Shown: positions 11,808 through 23,579, numbered from the stretch's first letter. The stretch: DNA of 64,000 nt from Hyparrhenia diplandra (GCA_015847255.1 JADLZK010009010.1:124001-188000), one strand, 5' to 3'. Notes: generated by a model not told the origin, from the sequence alone. Program-made: numbers and translations.

Positions 11808-13988
11808 TTATGTATAGTACTTAGTTGTTGCCGTATCGTCTTCCTCCAACACGAAAGACAACGACGGGACAAGCCGGCCAACCGGCGGTGGTCCATGTCC
11901 GCTGGTGAGTGTCGGCAGCGAGGCTTCGAAACGCAACGCCCTAACAGCCTGCCAGATGGACGGCCTGAGGCTCCGGTCATGTGCCGTGCACCAAAGCCCT
12001 ACCACCAGCACGCGCTCCATCTGGCACACGTCGAAGTCATCGCCCAGCTGGCGGTCCGCCGCGTCGAGGACCTCACCTCGGCCATGCATCTCCAGGACCC
12101 GCTGTGCCAGATGGACGACATTTTCACCCTGTACAACAACGACGGGCCGACGGCCGCAGGCGATCTCGAGGAGGACAACGCCAAAGGCGTACATGTCCGA
12201 TTCAGTGCTGAACCTGCCGGTGGTCATGCACTCCGGGTCCATATAGCCCATGGTGCCGGCAAGTTCCGTGGTGTGCGCGCCACGGCCGTGGTCGACGAGC
12301 CTCGCTAGCCCGAAGTCACCGAGCTTGGCGTTGAAGGCGGCGTCCAGCATGACGTTGCTAGGTTTGATGTCCCTGTGCAATACACCTTGTTCGCAGTCTT
12401 GGTGTAGGTACAGAATTGCGGAGCCGATCCCGAGGATGATATCATACCTGCACGCACAGCTAATAAGACACATATGTAAAATCAAGAATTCGAGGTGTAA
12501 TAATGGTTGTAACCTGCGCTGCCAAGAAAGTATGTTGTCTGCACTGTAAAGGTGCCTGTCGAGGCTTCCGTTGGGCATGAACTCATAGACGAGGAGGTGG
12601 TGGTCATGGCTATGGCACCATCCGATGAGCTTCACCAGGTTGCGATGCCTCAGTTGGCTGATGATGGTCACCTCGGAGGCGTACTCTTTGCTCCCCTCGC
12701 TGCAGCTCCTGGACCGTTTGATGGCGACGTACATGTTCAGTTGGTCGTCGAGGAAACCTTTGTACACAGAACCGAAACCGCCTTCGCCGAGCTTCTGGTC
12801 GTCGGAGAAGTTGCTAGTGGCAGCTGCTAGCACGTCGTAGCTGAATCCTTTGGGTCCAAATCTTCCTTCCTCGGCTTCGTCTGCTGCACTGGCAATGGCA
12901 AACCTTCGCTTCCACATGCAGCCAAATAAGACGAGCCACAACAAGACTGCAAGAGTTAACAAGAAGAGAATAGCACTCGCAGCCGCAGCCACACCCAAGC
13001 CGATGATCAGAGACATCTTGGCCTTGGGCTCCTCAGCTGGTGGAACCTCTGATAGATCAACATATACACACATTACAAAATTAAATCAGAAGAAACATAG
13101 ATCAACAGCAACAAGAAGAAATAGTATAACGTACGAGACATTTACTAGTAATAGGTAGAAATAAGCATATATACCTGCAGGTGGCACCATGATCAGCGCG
13201 ATCGGCTCAGGGTGGTATTTGGCAAAGCAGTTGAACCCCTTGTAATAAGCAGCGGTGTTGTTAGGAAACGTATCCAGCAGGAGCCGAACAAGGTCATTCA
13301 GGCACTTGGTGCACTCGTCGGTTGTCAGGTCCCTCCTGCACTGTACTAGCCCGTACACATGAGTACCAGTCGTCGGGTCCGTGTACGTCTCGTTGTTGTC
13401 CACGGCGTACCGGAGCGGCGATGCGGCAGCTTCGGCGATGAGCCTGCCCATCATATTCCACCGAGTGTTATTCATGCTCACCATGTCGCCGACGTACGCA
13501 ATGACATATATGCCGAAGGGATCTTGGTCCATGTCGGCCAAGTACTCGTCGGAGTAGCGGAGGAGGCACTCGTTGTAGAGGAGCGCCCCGGTCCGGCCGC
13601 TCGGACACGCCTTGCTCATCATGTAAGAAGGCGCCCTCTCCAGGCAGCTCTTGCAGTCGGACCAGCTGACGTCGGCGAAGCACATGGCGGCGCCAAATAC
13701 CTCGTCGTTGGGAATGCCGAAGGTGGTGTTGACGAAGCCGGCGTTTCGGGCGGCGCCGTCGCGGAAGCTGTGGAGGAGGCCGTCTATGTTCGCCTGGTAC
13801 ACGCTGCCGGCGTTGAAGTTGCCGCCTTCCACCGGGCAGTGCGTCTTGGCCGGTGTGTAAGTCTCCACGCTGGCGTACGCACGAAGCAAGCTGCTGACGG
13901 CGACGGTGATGGTGGTGAGGAGCACGAGCGCGAGCACAGTAGGGAGATGGCGGCGGCGCCACCGCCAACAACTATGACGAAGCGCCAT
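11808..13988 (-). CDS. Cysteine-rich receptor-like kinase with two DUF26 domains (three exons)
   Basis: Proposed exons on the minus strand are 13988-13175, 13048-12514 and 12447-11808, joined at GT-AG introns and giving 662 residues without a frame break. The ATG at 13988 is chosen because a signal-like hydrophobic segment (about residues 14-35) follows it and no family sequence lies upstream. DUF26 domain 1 has C103, C112 and C115; domain 2 has C217, C226 and C229 (C-x8-C-x2-C). A membrane segment lies at about 283-311. The kinase starts near 330 with GEGGFGSV, then AIKR, LHRDIKPSN (Asp about 476), DFGLARL (Asp about 494) and AGTMGYMDPE, so it looks catalytically complete and of RD type. It should act at the plasma membrane in extracellular signalling; ligand and substrate cannot be told. 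The kinase motifs (NFSDDQKLGEGG, KPSNVMLDAAFNAKLGDFG, RSLRPSIWQAVRALRFEA) resemble those of L-type lectin receptor kinases. Confidence 0.9.
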
Positions 13989-14300
13989 GGCGGCCAGTGT
14001 TCCAATGACGACGATCGTTTGCGTACGTCGCGGACACCAGGGCAGGGGTATATATATGTGTGTGTGCTTCAAGATTTTGCAATATGCATGATGACGAAGT
14101 ATATTATATTGGGCATGAGAATGAGGTGGATCCACCGTTACGACATTCGGCAACGTCGAGGACCGATACGATCGAGACCAGTACGTTCCAGCTTCAGGAA
14201 GCGAAGCTGGCATGCACAACGACAAGCAGCACGGAGAGGAACCCAAAGCTCGATCTGCAGCGTGCATATCATACATACCGAGGTGCGTGCGTGGATTGTT
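13989..14300 (-). promoter_or_regulatory. CRK upstream region, shared with the remnant at 6600-6800
   Basis: Upstream of the CRK start (reading leftwards) there is a TA-rich stretch containing tatatatatg near 14050, followed by about 190 bp that match 6600-6800. The 5' UTR and transcription start are not determined. The match ends near 14295, which marks the edge of the duplicated unit. Confidence 0.5.
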
Positions 14301-14605
14301 GTTTCATCAACAGCAACATATATGGTCCACGCAAACCCTGATGAAAACTAATTCCCGCTCACCGTCACTCTGCCTCCCTATATATTAGTACTCCTATATA
14401 TAGTGCAAACAAACAAACAAACCAAAAATATCTAATGTACACTATTAGAACAACCATTAGAATCACTACATAATAACTGGTCACCTATATTTTATCTTGC
14501 TCCTATGATAAAAAAAAAAAGCAAAAAGCAAAAAGCAAATAATTGGCGAACCCTCACTCCACCTGAATCCAGCAAACAATTAATTCTCAAGCAGCCCGCG
14601 ACTTT
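14301..14605. other. Short intergenic spacer, nothing recognised
   Basis: AT-rich DNA between the duplicated upstream region of CRK and the CACTA element. I see no gene, repeat or terminus. Confidence 0.4.
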
Positions 14606-15750
14606 CACTACTACAGGATTGATTTTGGAAGGTGTTCGGTTTTGATTTTCCGTGGCGGGCATTTCAAAAACCACCACGGAAAATAGGTGGCCTGGCAGCC
14701 CCCCCGGCCAGGGGAAAAACCGCCACGGTTAATCCTTTATTAACCGTGGCGGTTATTTTACAATGCCCGCCCGCGGAAAATCGATTAACCGTGGCGGTTT
14801 TTTAACAATGCCCGCCACGGAAAATCGTGGCCAGAAATATATATACCAACACTTCACTTCTCTCCCTCACCTCTCCCTTCCCGTGCCTCACTTCTCTCCC
14901 TCCCTCCCGTCGCCCGACCCCTCCTTCTCCCTCCCCCGCCGACCCTTCTTCTCCCACCCCGCCCAACCCCCTCCTTCTCCCCTCTCCACCTCAACGCCGG
15001 GCGGCACTCTCGTCCACCTCAACGCCACTGCACTCATCCACCTCGACGCCGTGGAGGCGGCATGGAGGCCAGGAGGGCCCAGATCCGCAGTGCTCCCCGC
15101 ACCTCGAAAGCTCGGGCGGCGGCGGGGAGGTGGCGAGCACGTGGAGGCGGGCGGCGGGGCAGCACGGTCTTCCAGCGGCGCGCAGCACGCCTTCTCCTCC
15201 AGCGCGGTGGCGGCATGTGGCGGCATGGACTGCCTGATCCAGTTCGGCGGTGCGGATCCGCCATCGGGCGGCGAGCTCGTCCCCTCTCCTTCATGGCGGG
15301 CGGATCCCGGGCCGGCGGCTCCCGTCGCGGCGGATCCATGCGACGAATCCCGCGGCGGCTTCCTTTTGCGGCTTCCGCGACCCCCGAGCACCAGAAAGGG
15401 CCCCGGGCGGCGGATCTCGGCCCCCCGGCGGCGACGGGCGCCAAAACCCCTAGCGCGGCCGTGGATCCCATTGGCCCGCATCTGGCCCATTAGGTTAGGT
15501 CTGGGCTTTTTGTTTTTTTTTTTTATTTTATTTACCATGGCGGGCATTGTAAGAAGACCGCCACGGTTATCCTATTAACCGTGGGGGCATTGTTAAATGA
15601 CCGCCACGGTTAATCGATTTTCCGTGGCGGGCATGGAGTCCGCCACGGTTAATCGCTCGATTAACAGTGACCCTAGCTCCGTGGCGGATCAAATGCCCGC
15701 CACGGAAAATCGAAAAAGCCCGCCCGCGGAAGTTCATTTCTGTAGTAGTG
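14606..15750. mobile_element. Non-autonomous CACTA (En/Spm-type) transposon, 1145 bp, with 3-bp TSD
   Basis: The left end is CACTACTACAG at 14606 and the right end is CTGTAGTAGTG ending at 15750, perfect 11-bp terminal inverted repeats of CACTA type. Flanking TTT at 14603-14605 and 15751-15753 is the expected 3-bp target duplication. Subterminal regions hold about eleven exact copies of CCGTGGCGG or its complement CCGCCACGG (for example near 14650, 14731, 14747, 14790, 14812, 15560, 15601, 15622, 15642, 15680 and 15699), in both orientations, as expected for transposase-binding repeats. The interior (about 14825-15500) is pyrimidine-rich, then GC-rich, and encodes no transposase. It may be captured host sequence. 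Confidence 0.92.
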
Positions 15751-15753
15751 TTT

Positions 15754-16076
15754 CTATTTTGGTAAAAATAATTTTTCACAACTTTTATTTTTAATTTTTT
15801 CCATTTTTAGCAAAAAAAGAATAGTTATAAGTTTCCAAACTTGTATTAAGACAGTTTTTTGAGAGGAGAGAGTAGATTAAGACAGTTTTCATTTGCAATG
15901 ATGTTGAGTATCTTCAAATTGCATTCGTACCAACGGCCGGGAGGATTTAATTTGATGAATAGTTATAAGTTTCCAAAGTTGTATTAAGATGTTGTAATAG
16001 CAATATTATGAGTTTTGTTAAGGCATTAATTCTATTTCTACCCAATGATAATATAGAATTAATGTGAAAAGAATAT
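15754..16076. other. Host sequence left of Gypsy element B
   Basis: AT-rich DNA with an imperfect internal direct repeat (atagttataagtttccaaa near 15822 and 15958). It continues at 27947 after removal of element B. No gene is visible. Confidence 0.4.
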
Positions 16077-16525
16077 TGTTGGGGGTCAACTTTATTTTAT
16101 ATAAACTTCTAACCCAAACTTTGAAGTGTAGTTGTCCAAATAGAATTTTACACGAAGGTATTCACGAAGAGAAGATAAGTGAAAAGTTATCATGAAGATA
16201 GCATCGAAGATATTGCAAAGACCATAGCATCTAAGAAGCTTCGCAAAAGAGACACAAGAAAGAAGCTTTCGTCGAAAAGGACCTTTCGGCGAAGTTTACA
16301 AGAAGTATGAAGAAAGCTCAAGGCATCTCTCGCGAAGACACTGAATGGCTTCTACCGAAGACAAAGACAAATATTTGTATAAGTATAAAGTTTCGTTCTT
16401 TTATCGAACTACGAAGCTAGGGGACTATAAATAGCCCCTAGCATCTCTTGTAATGGACATGTTGTACCCGGTCACACCGTGACTAAGTGTTCATCAATAA
16501 ACGTGTTCGAGTATTTTACCCAACA
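16077..16525 (+). repeat. 5' LTR of element B
   Basis: The LTR starts TGTTGGGGGTC and ends ACCCAACA. It contains a TATA box in CTATAAATAGCCCCTAG near 16424 and AATAAA near 16495. Its differences from the 3' LTR include many single-base indels, for example cgaaaagg versus cgaaagg and ctagggga versus ctaggggga. Confidence 0.93.
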
Positions 16526-16527
16526 TC

Positions 16528-16540
16528 TTGGCGCCCACCG
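16528..16540 (+). other. Primer-binding site region of element B
   Basis: TTGGCGCCCACCG follows the 5' LTR after a 2-nt gap. TGGCGCC-type sites after the LTR are usual in grass Gypsy elements; the exact tRNA primer is not determined here. Confidence 0.6.
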
Positions 16541-16581
16541 TTTTTGTGTGTGCTCGAGCATTCCCACGACCAACTAAAAAC

Positions 16582-17700
16582 ATGGGGAGGCCAAAGAAAC
16601 AAACCTCTCAAGAGAAGAAACAAGATCACAAGAAGATGGACAAGATGAAGAATTTGAAGAAGCAAGAGAAAAATCAAAGTCACAAGACAACGAAAGTGAA
16701 GAGCAAAGGCTAAAAGCACTTGAAGAAGACTTAACAAGGAAAGAAAAGGAACTCGAAGAGTGCGCAGGCAACACACAAGAAAAAAACCATAAAACAAAGA
16801 ATTGAAGAAGCCCGGCCGATTGAGAAAACCGAACGAAGAACTTGAGAAACAAGAAAAAGAAATCATCAACATCGAAGAGCCAAGCTCAAAACAAACAATC
16901 CAAGGAAAGAAAGAGCAACACAAGATCACAACAACAATTGACACGAGATTCTCCCTTGTCAATTAATGCGCAAATAGCAAAATGGCCAAAAGGGTTTAAG
17001 TTCAACATAATCCCAACATACGAAGGTCTCACGAGATCCAAGGCAATTCCTTATGAGTTTTGAAGCCGCAGGTTGCCTCGAAGGAGGAGATGAAACAACA
17101 CTAGCTAAATCACTCATCATGGCAATGAAAGATTCAAGACAAAAATGGTACTCTTTGCTCAAACCAAGGTCAATCAAAAGTTGGGAGCAACTAAGGACAA
17201 GTTTGCTAGTTGATTTTCAAGGATTTCAGCAGATTAACTGAATTAACAAGTGATAACTTGTTTGACATCAAGCAATATCCAAAAGAGTCATTGATCAAGT
17301 ATTACAAGAGATTCATTCAAATGAAAACTCAGATTCCGTGATGTGCGGATGAAGTGGTCATCATAGCGACCATCGAGAGGACTAAGAGCAAGTCAACTGT
17401 CTTCACATCTGAAAAAGAGAAAGACCACAAACAAGTAGCTCAGCTCTATGAAGAGTTCCAGAAATATGCAAAATCTGATGATGATTACGTAAAAAAAGAA
17501 TCGAAAAAGAAAATCTTGAAAGGAACCAAGCGAAGACCAACAATCAATTCAATCAATACAAAACTCCAAACTTCGAGCGAAGGCAGTATCAGTATCAATC
17601 ACCACAACGCGTGAACCAAATCAACAACGAGCAAGGCGGAGAAAATGCAATCAACAATGACCAAAGAACACCAAGACTAGCGAAGCCAATATCAAAATAG
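16582..17700 (+). pseudogene. Gag region of element B (frame-broken)
   Basis: A Lys/Glu-rich N-terminal part starting MGRPKKQTSQ near 16582 is followed by the capsid core. That core carries FNIIPTYEG near 17000, DETTLAKSLIMAMKDSRQKW near 17090-17150, KSWEQLRTSLLVDF near 17180, KQYPKESLIKYYKRF near 17270, and a QLYEEFQKYAKSDDD segment near 17440. This is the Retrotrans_gag pattern (Trp-Tyr-x2-Leu, then Trp-x2-Leu). In-frame stops and frameshifts interrupt it. The domain would form the particle coat. Confidence 0.85.
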
Positions 17701-18284
17701 AGGCGCCAATAATAATTACGAGAGGAGGTTTTAATCAAACAAGATTTGGCGGCGAAGACCTCTAAGGCTGAAGAAATGTTTTTTGCCTCGTGCATGGCAA
17801 AGGGGCTGGCCACACCTCAAAAATGTGCCCAAAGTGATAAAGAAAAGCATTGACGAAGCCCAACAAGAAAATGTAAAACATACAAAATCGAAGACAATCA
17901 ATTTCTTAGGACAAGCAAACTTTCCTCGAGAATCAAGGGGCTTACAACCAAGCATATAACTTCCATACAAATCCGGGACCTTCGCAACAAACATTACCGG
18001 GACCTCCACCAATATACAAGCGCCAACCATTGGCTGCAATACCATGGGGACAAACACAAATTCAACAACCAGAAGCATCAATAGCAAACAACTCCACAGT
18101 CAATCAAAACAACAATTCTCCAACCACTTGGCCAGTCAATACAATAATGCCAAGCGAGGGGGCAAGATAATGACAATCACCGGAGGCAACAAAGATTGAG
18201 CACTCAACGAACAATGAAAGGAAAAATTACTTTTGAAGAGTCAATGCAATCTCAATGGAAGGTCCTTATAAGAAAACAAGATGG

Positions 18285-18720
18285 TCACACCAACCAATTA
18301 TTTTTACGTAACAAGACATGAAACTCAAAGATTATCCACACATGTGCGCCATGATCATAGAAGCAAGCATAGATGGATGGGATGTCACAAAAATTCGGTG
18401 GATGGAGGAAGCTCTCGCAGATATACTCTTCTCATCAACTTTGGATGCAATGCAAATCAAAAGACAAAATCTAAGCAGAGCGAGAATATCCATTGGTAGG
18501 CTTCGGAGGCAAAAGAATAAATTCCATTGGAAGAATTGTGTTACCGTTTCTTTCAAAACTCAAAACAATGCAAGAACAGAACAAGTAGCATTTGATGTCG
18601 TTGAGATGCACGGCCAATACAATGCAATATTTGGAAGAGGAAGCCCGAATATCTTCGGCAAAGGATCAACTACTCTTACTTATGTATGAAAGTTCCAAAG
18701 AATAAATGGACCAATTTCAA
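18285..18720 (+). pseudogene. Aspartic protease region of element B (frame-broken)
   Basis: The frames give HMCAMIIEASIDGWDVTKI, then DGGSS in another frame near 18400, then ADILFSSTLDAM, then ARTEQVAFDVVEMHGQYNAI and FGRGSPN. This is the order found in RIRE2-like grass Gypsy proteases, with DGGSS as the active-site motif. The frame change falls right at the active site, so no continuous protease is readable. Confidence 0.85.
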
Positions 18721-19089
18721 TCCACGGAAACCAAACAGAGGCTAGAAATATCGAAAAGATTCAACACCAGTTCAAAGAAACGTTCTCAACATCGAAGACG
18801 AAGAAGAGCAAGAAGAAAAAAGAGAATGTGAAGCCTCAAAAAAAAAGTAAAGGCTTGCAACAAGAATGACACAAAAGAAGTACCGTTAGACTCGATGATG
18901 CCGGACAAGAAAGTAATAATTGCGAAAGTGATCTCAAATAAGAAGAAGAAAAAACCTCATCAACTTTCTAATAGTCAATCAAGACGTCTTCGCATGGTCA
19001 GCAAAAAGACTTAGAAGGAGTCACAGAGATATCATTCAAAGCATAAGTTAAATATTGACCCAAATTACGGACCAAAGCAACAAAACCGA

Positions 19090-19780
19090 GAAAGCTTTGA
19101 GAAGATAGAACAATTGCTGCGAAGGTGAAGTCCAAAGATTATTAGATGCGAAGGTCATAAGAGAAGTGAGATTCACAACTTGGCTTGCAAACATAGTTAT
19201 GGTCGAAAAGAAGAATTTAAAGTGGAGAATGTGCATAGATTTCCACAGATCTAAACAAAGCTTGCCCTAAAGATAATTTCCCACTACCAAGGATTGACAC
19301 ATTAGTTGATCAAGCGGCGGAGGGAGTGAAATGTTAAGTTTTCTGGATTGTTTCTCGGGTTATTATCAGATTTGGATGAGTAAAGAAGATGAAGAAAAAA
19401 ACAAGTTTCATTACCCTATTTGGCACTTATTGCTTCCAAAGAATGGTCAAGGGCTTCGTAATGCGGGTCAAGTTTCATCGAATGACTTCAACAATACTAA
19501 AAAGACCAATTGGGGAAAAACTTGCTCGCGATATGTTGACGATGTAATCGTGAAGAGCAAGAAAAGAGAGGAACATATAGAAGATCTCAAAGAAACCTTC
19601 TCAAACCTTCGAAAAAGGAAAACTTGAAGCTCAACCCGAGAAATGCACCTTCGAGGGTTAAGAAAGGCAAAATTTTGGGTTGCATTGTATCATCAAAGGG
19701 AATCGATCCAAACCCGGAGAAGGTCAAAGCAATAATAGAAACGCAAGTTCCTAAAAGCATCAAAGAAATTTAGAAACTAA
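19090..19780 (+). pseudogene. Reverse transcriptase region of element B (frame-broken)
   Basis: Motifs in order are VEKKNLKWRMCIDF near 19205, FPLPRIDTLVDQAA near 19280, MLSFLDCFSGYYQIWM near 19331 (the F-x-D/LD-x-x-SGYHQ block), and RYVDDVIVKSKKR near 19530 (the catalytic Y-x-D-D box). They are followed by KLNPEKCTF and GCIVSSKGIDPNPEKVKAI. The YVDD is intact, but the surrounding frame is interrupted at several places. Confidence 0.88.
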
Positions 19781-20399
19781 CTGGAAGACTAGCTTCAACG
19801 AACAAATTCATATCAAAATCAGTAGAGAAAAGTTTCCCAATTTTTCCAAGCAATCAAAAATTCAAACAAGACCTTCGTATGGGAAGAAGAGCAGCAAAAA
19901 GCATTCGAAGAGATAAAGAAATATTTGTCAAATCCAACAACTTTGGCAAGTCCAAGTCTACAAGAAGAATTGTTGTTATACATCTCAGCATCAACGAATG
20001 CAGTAAGTGCGAGTATTAGTGCAAGAAAATCTAGAAGGGCACATCAAGAAACAACAGCCAATATACTTTGTATCCGAAGCTCTCTCGGGCTCAAAGATAT
20101 ATTATTCGTAAATCGAGAAGATAGCATATGCGGTCCTCATGGCAACAAGAAAATTGAAACATTACTTTCAAGCAATGAAAGGTCAAAATACCAACAAATC
20201 ACCCCCTCAAGAATGTTTTACAAAGTTGCAAGTCATCCGTAAGATTGGGAAAATGGGCAAAGCAGAAATATCTCAATACTTCATAGAATTTGAAAAAGAA
20301 CAAAGAATCAAGTCACAAGTTCTCGCGACTTTGTCGCAGATTGGACTCAATTTCAAGCTTAGAAGAATAAAAAGAAGCTCAAGAATGGACAATGACTTG

Positions 20400-20880
20400 C
20401 CATGAATGGACAATCAATTGCAATGGCGCATGGGGCTCCTCAGCGCCGGAGTAGTCGCAATCATAACTTCACCATCGAGGAATAAAAATGAAATAACGTA
20501 GCAAGATTAGAGTTCAAATGCACAAACAACATTATGAATATGAGGCAAGATATTCTTTGGGGCTTAAAAGCAAGAGCAATGGGAATTCAAAAATTACCGA
20601 TCAAGACAGATTCACAAGTTGTGGCGGGACATATAGAAAAAACCTACAAAGCAAAAGATCCCGAGTTGGCAAAATATCTACAACATGTCGGGGATCGGGA
20701 AAGGCATTTTGAAGGTTTTACATTAAGAAGCATCTCAAGAACAAACAATGAAGAAGCACAATTGCAAAGGCCGCACCTCGAGAAAATCAAGTTACCACGG
20801 ATGTATTCTATCAACTATTATCGTAATCATCAATTCAAGCAAAAATGGAAGAACCAAGAAACATCCACATAATAGAAAGT
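20400..20880 (+). pseudogene. RNase H region of element B (frame-broken)
   Basis: The segment encodes GLKARAMGIQKLPIKTDSQ, then VVAGHIEKTYKAKDPELAKY, then RSISRTNNEEA. It matches the SDSQLVV...YEAKDP...K-Y...IPRSxNxxAD pattern of plant Gypsy RNase H. The first catalytic residues upstream are blurred by frame changes. Confidence 0.75.
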
Positions 20881-20939
20881 TTTAAGATTGGAGATCAGCA
20901 ATAATAGCATTCCTCAAAGGTTTCTATGAACGTAAAACG

Positions 20940-22128
20940 AAGTTGATGAAATCGAGAATGAAGCATAAAACAAGAAATTATAAGATTATTAATGATCAAC
21001 TATATAAGCATAGCATATACGAAGCATTCTCTGAAGTGTGTTTCAAGCGAAGAAGGAAAGGAAATATTACAAGAAATCCACAATGGAACTTGCGGAATTC
21101 ATGCCGGAGCAAGAACAATCATTTGGAAAAGCATTCGGACAAGGTTTTTATTGGCCAACAGCTCGAAAAAGATAGCAAGGAAATAATCAAGACTTGTCAC
21201 AATTGCCAAATTTCAGCAAACAAGACACACGCACCAGCAAATCCAATCCAACAAATAGAACCGGCTGGCCACTAGCAAGATGGGGAATAGATATCATCGG
21301 AAAATTGCCACCAACTCGGGGAAACTTCAAATATGCAAATCAGAAAGGGGTTGATTATTTCACAAAATGAATAGAGGCAAAACCAAGTAACAAACATGTC
21401 TTCAGCAACAAAAAAAAAAAGTTTTATGGCAAAATATCATCTCGTAGATTTGGAGTTCCAAGACACATCACCTTAGACAATGGAACACGGTTTGATAGCT
21501 TAAGATTTGAGAGAATATTGTACAAATCTCGGAATCCAACTATGCTTTGCATCGATAAAACATCCGCAATCAAATGGAGCGCTTGAAAGAGCAAATGGGA
21601 TAATTTGTAACTGGAATATCAAGAAATCTCGTGGGATTACCAAAAGGAAAGTGGATCGAAGAACTTCCAATAATAGTTTGGAGTCACAATACGACAACCA
21701 CAAGATCTACAAAATTCTCACCATTCAGTGCCGCTTTATGGAGACGAAGCTATGACTCAGGAGAACTTCAATACGAAGGCCCAAGACTAAATGTGCAAAT
21801 GATAAGAGAAGAAGATTTAAAGACAAGCAAAGACATACTCGAAGAAGAAAGAAATGAAGCTCTTCAAAATTTAAACAAGTATCAAGCGTAAAACAAGCGA
21901 GATGGTACAATAAGAAAGTAATCGAGAAGAGAACTTCAGCCGGGAGATTTCGTGCTCAAAAAGAAAAAGAAATGAGGACACAAAGTGGGAAAATTCCAGC
22001 AAAAATGGGAAGGACCATTCATCATCTCAAAATCAAACAAGCCAGGATCATATCACTTGGAGACCTTGAAGGGAGAGGAGTTGAGCCACACATGGAATAT
22101 CCAAGACCTTCGTAAGTACTATCCTTAG
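20940..22128 (+). pseudogene. Integrase region of element B (frame-broken)
   Basis: A zinc-binding part is visible near 21070-21230 (TCHNCQISANKTHAPA with an upstream GTCGIHAGARTI-like stretch in another frame). The core follows with VDYFTK near 21350, DNGTRF near 21478 (second catalytic Asp region) and KHPQSNGALERAN near 21565 (catalytic Glu region). A C-terminal part has PGSYHLETLKGEEL and WNIQDLRKYY near 22050-22125. This is a typical Gypsy integrase in three parts, interrupted by stops and frameshifts. Confidence 0.85.
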
Positions 22129-22470
22129 AAGAAAAGAGCTTCTATTGTAAATATGTAAATAGGATAGCAAAGTATCATTTACTTTCACGCAAAGTTTACA
22201 TTTCAATTGTAAAAGCTGCACTCTTTTTCCACTCGGGAAGCCCTTCGCGAGGGGTGAGTGGTTTTTAACGAGACAGTCTCTATTGTAAATTCTCATATCA
22301 ATATAAATGAGAACATAGTTTCCCCAATCATGGCTCCCTTTACATTTCATGTTCATCTACATCTTATATGTCAATTCATATACAAAAATACAAACGCCGA
22401 AGAACATAACATTCTTACATCGGCGAATAAAATTTTAATAGGTGCAATTTTCAATAATTACTACCTATGA

Positions 22471-22930
22471 TTTCCTAAGGGCAAAACTTAACCGTAAGTG
22501 AAGTTGTCACTCCACCTTCGAAAAAAAGAAAAGGGAATGCCGTTTTCATTTCCTAAGAGAAAAACTTAACTTCGTAGTTTAAGTTGTCGCTCCACCTTAA
22601 CAAAAAGAAAAGGGGACGGCGTTTTCATTTCCTAAGGGTAAAAAACTTAACCGAAGCGAAGTTGTCGCTCCCACCTTTGCAAAAAGAAAAGGGGACGACG
22701 TTTTCATTTCCTAAGGGAAAAAAAATCTTAACCGTAGCGAAGTTGTCACTCCACCTTCACAAAAAGAAAAGGGGACGACGTTTTCATTTCCTAAGGAAAA
22801 AACTTAACCGTAGCGTTTAAGTTGTCGCCTCCACCTTCATAAAAAAAGGGGGACGACGTTTTCATTTCCTAAGGGAAAATCTTAACTTCATAAGCAAAGT
22901 TGTCGCTACATCTCCAAGAAAAAAAAAAAA
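22471..22930 (+). repeat. Tandem array of about six 79-bp units inside element B
   Basis: The word tttcctaag starts at 22471, 22549, 22628, 22707, 22787 and 22865, spacings of 78-80. Each unit holds the same order of words: aacttaaccgtagcgaagtt, gtcgctccacctt, aaaaagaaaaggggacgacg. The array sits between integrase and the antisense coding region, a position where Tat-lineage elements often carry tandem repeats. Confidence 0.92.
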
Positions 22931-23579
22931 GGAACAACAACTCTTTATAAAAAGTAATACCTTATTACATCATAAAAATACTTGTTTACACTCATTCAAA
23001 ACCAAATCATGGTTTTTACAAAAATACTTTACAAATCATCATTTTCGAAATAACAATGGTAGCGACCTCCGTCAAAGGTCGGTTACAACTTCATCAACCA
23101 TTTTATCCACTTCTTGCCTTAAAGCATCATCGGAAAAATAACTTGGAGAAGCACTCGAACATGACGACCGAAACGAAATAAGATTCATCTTTTAAAATCC
23201 TCTTCACTTAAAAAAAGAGAAGAAAAATAATTCTCACACAAATTCAAACAAAGAGTCTCACACGTGTAAAGTTGCTAAAATCAATAACACGAGGAATTCC
23301 ATAATTAACTTTAACTTGTGAACCTCCAAGTTCGTTTTCAATAAACAAATCAATATCAACATCACCAACGGATTCACGATATTCCAAAAATTCGAAGTTT
23401 CAAACACATAGTTTCCCTTGGCAATCATCAAAGGCATAATAGTGGCAGCATCCTGCGCAGCTTCGCTTGAAACACCCGCAGGATGCATCTCGCTAAAAAA
23501 TAACACCAAATATCAACTTAAACTTACAAAAGTTCCCTCACAAAGCCTCTCAAAGAAAAAAAAACCCTAAGAAGAGCTA

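Noticed and set aside
12448..12513. Reading through the second CRK intron as coding
   Set aside because: The 66-bp segment is in frame without a stop, but it has GT-AG borders and removing it restores the kinase alignment between LSWQRR and YDIILGIG.
14888..15578. Open frames of 140-270 codons on both strands inside the CACTA element
   Set aside because: GC-rich low-complexity translation without family motifs; all frames are equally open.
22471..22930. Regular repeats resembling a CRISPR array
   Set aside because: Units are contiguous 79-bp tandem repeats without unique spacers, inside a plant retrotransposon.
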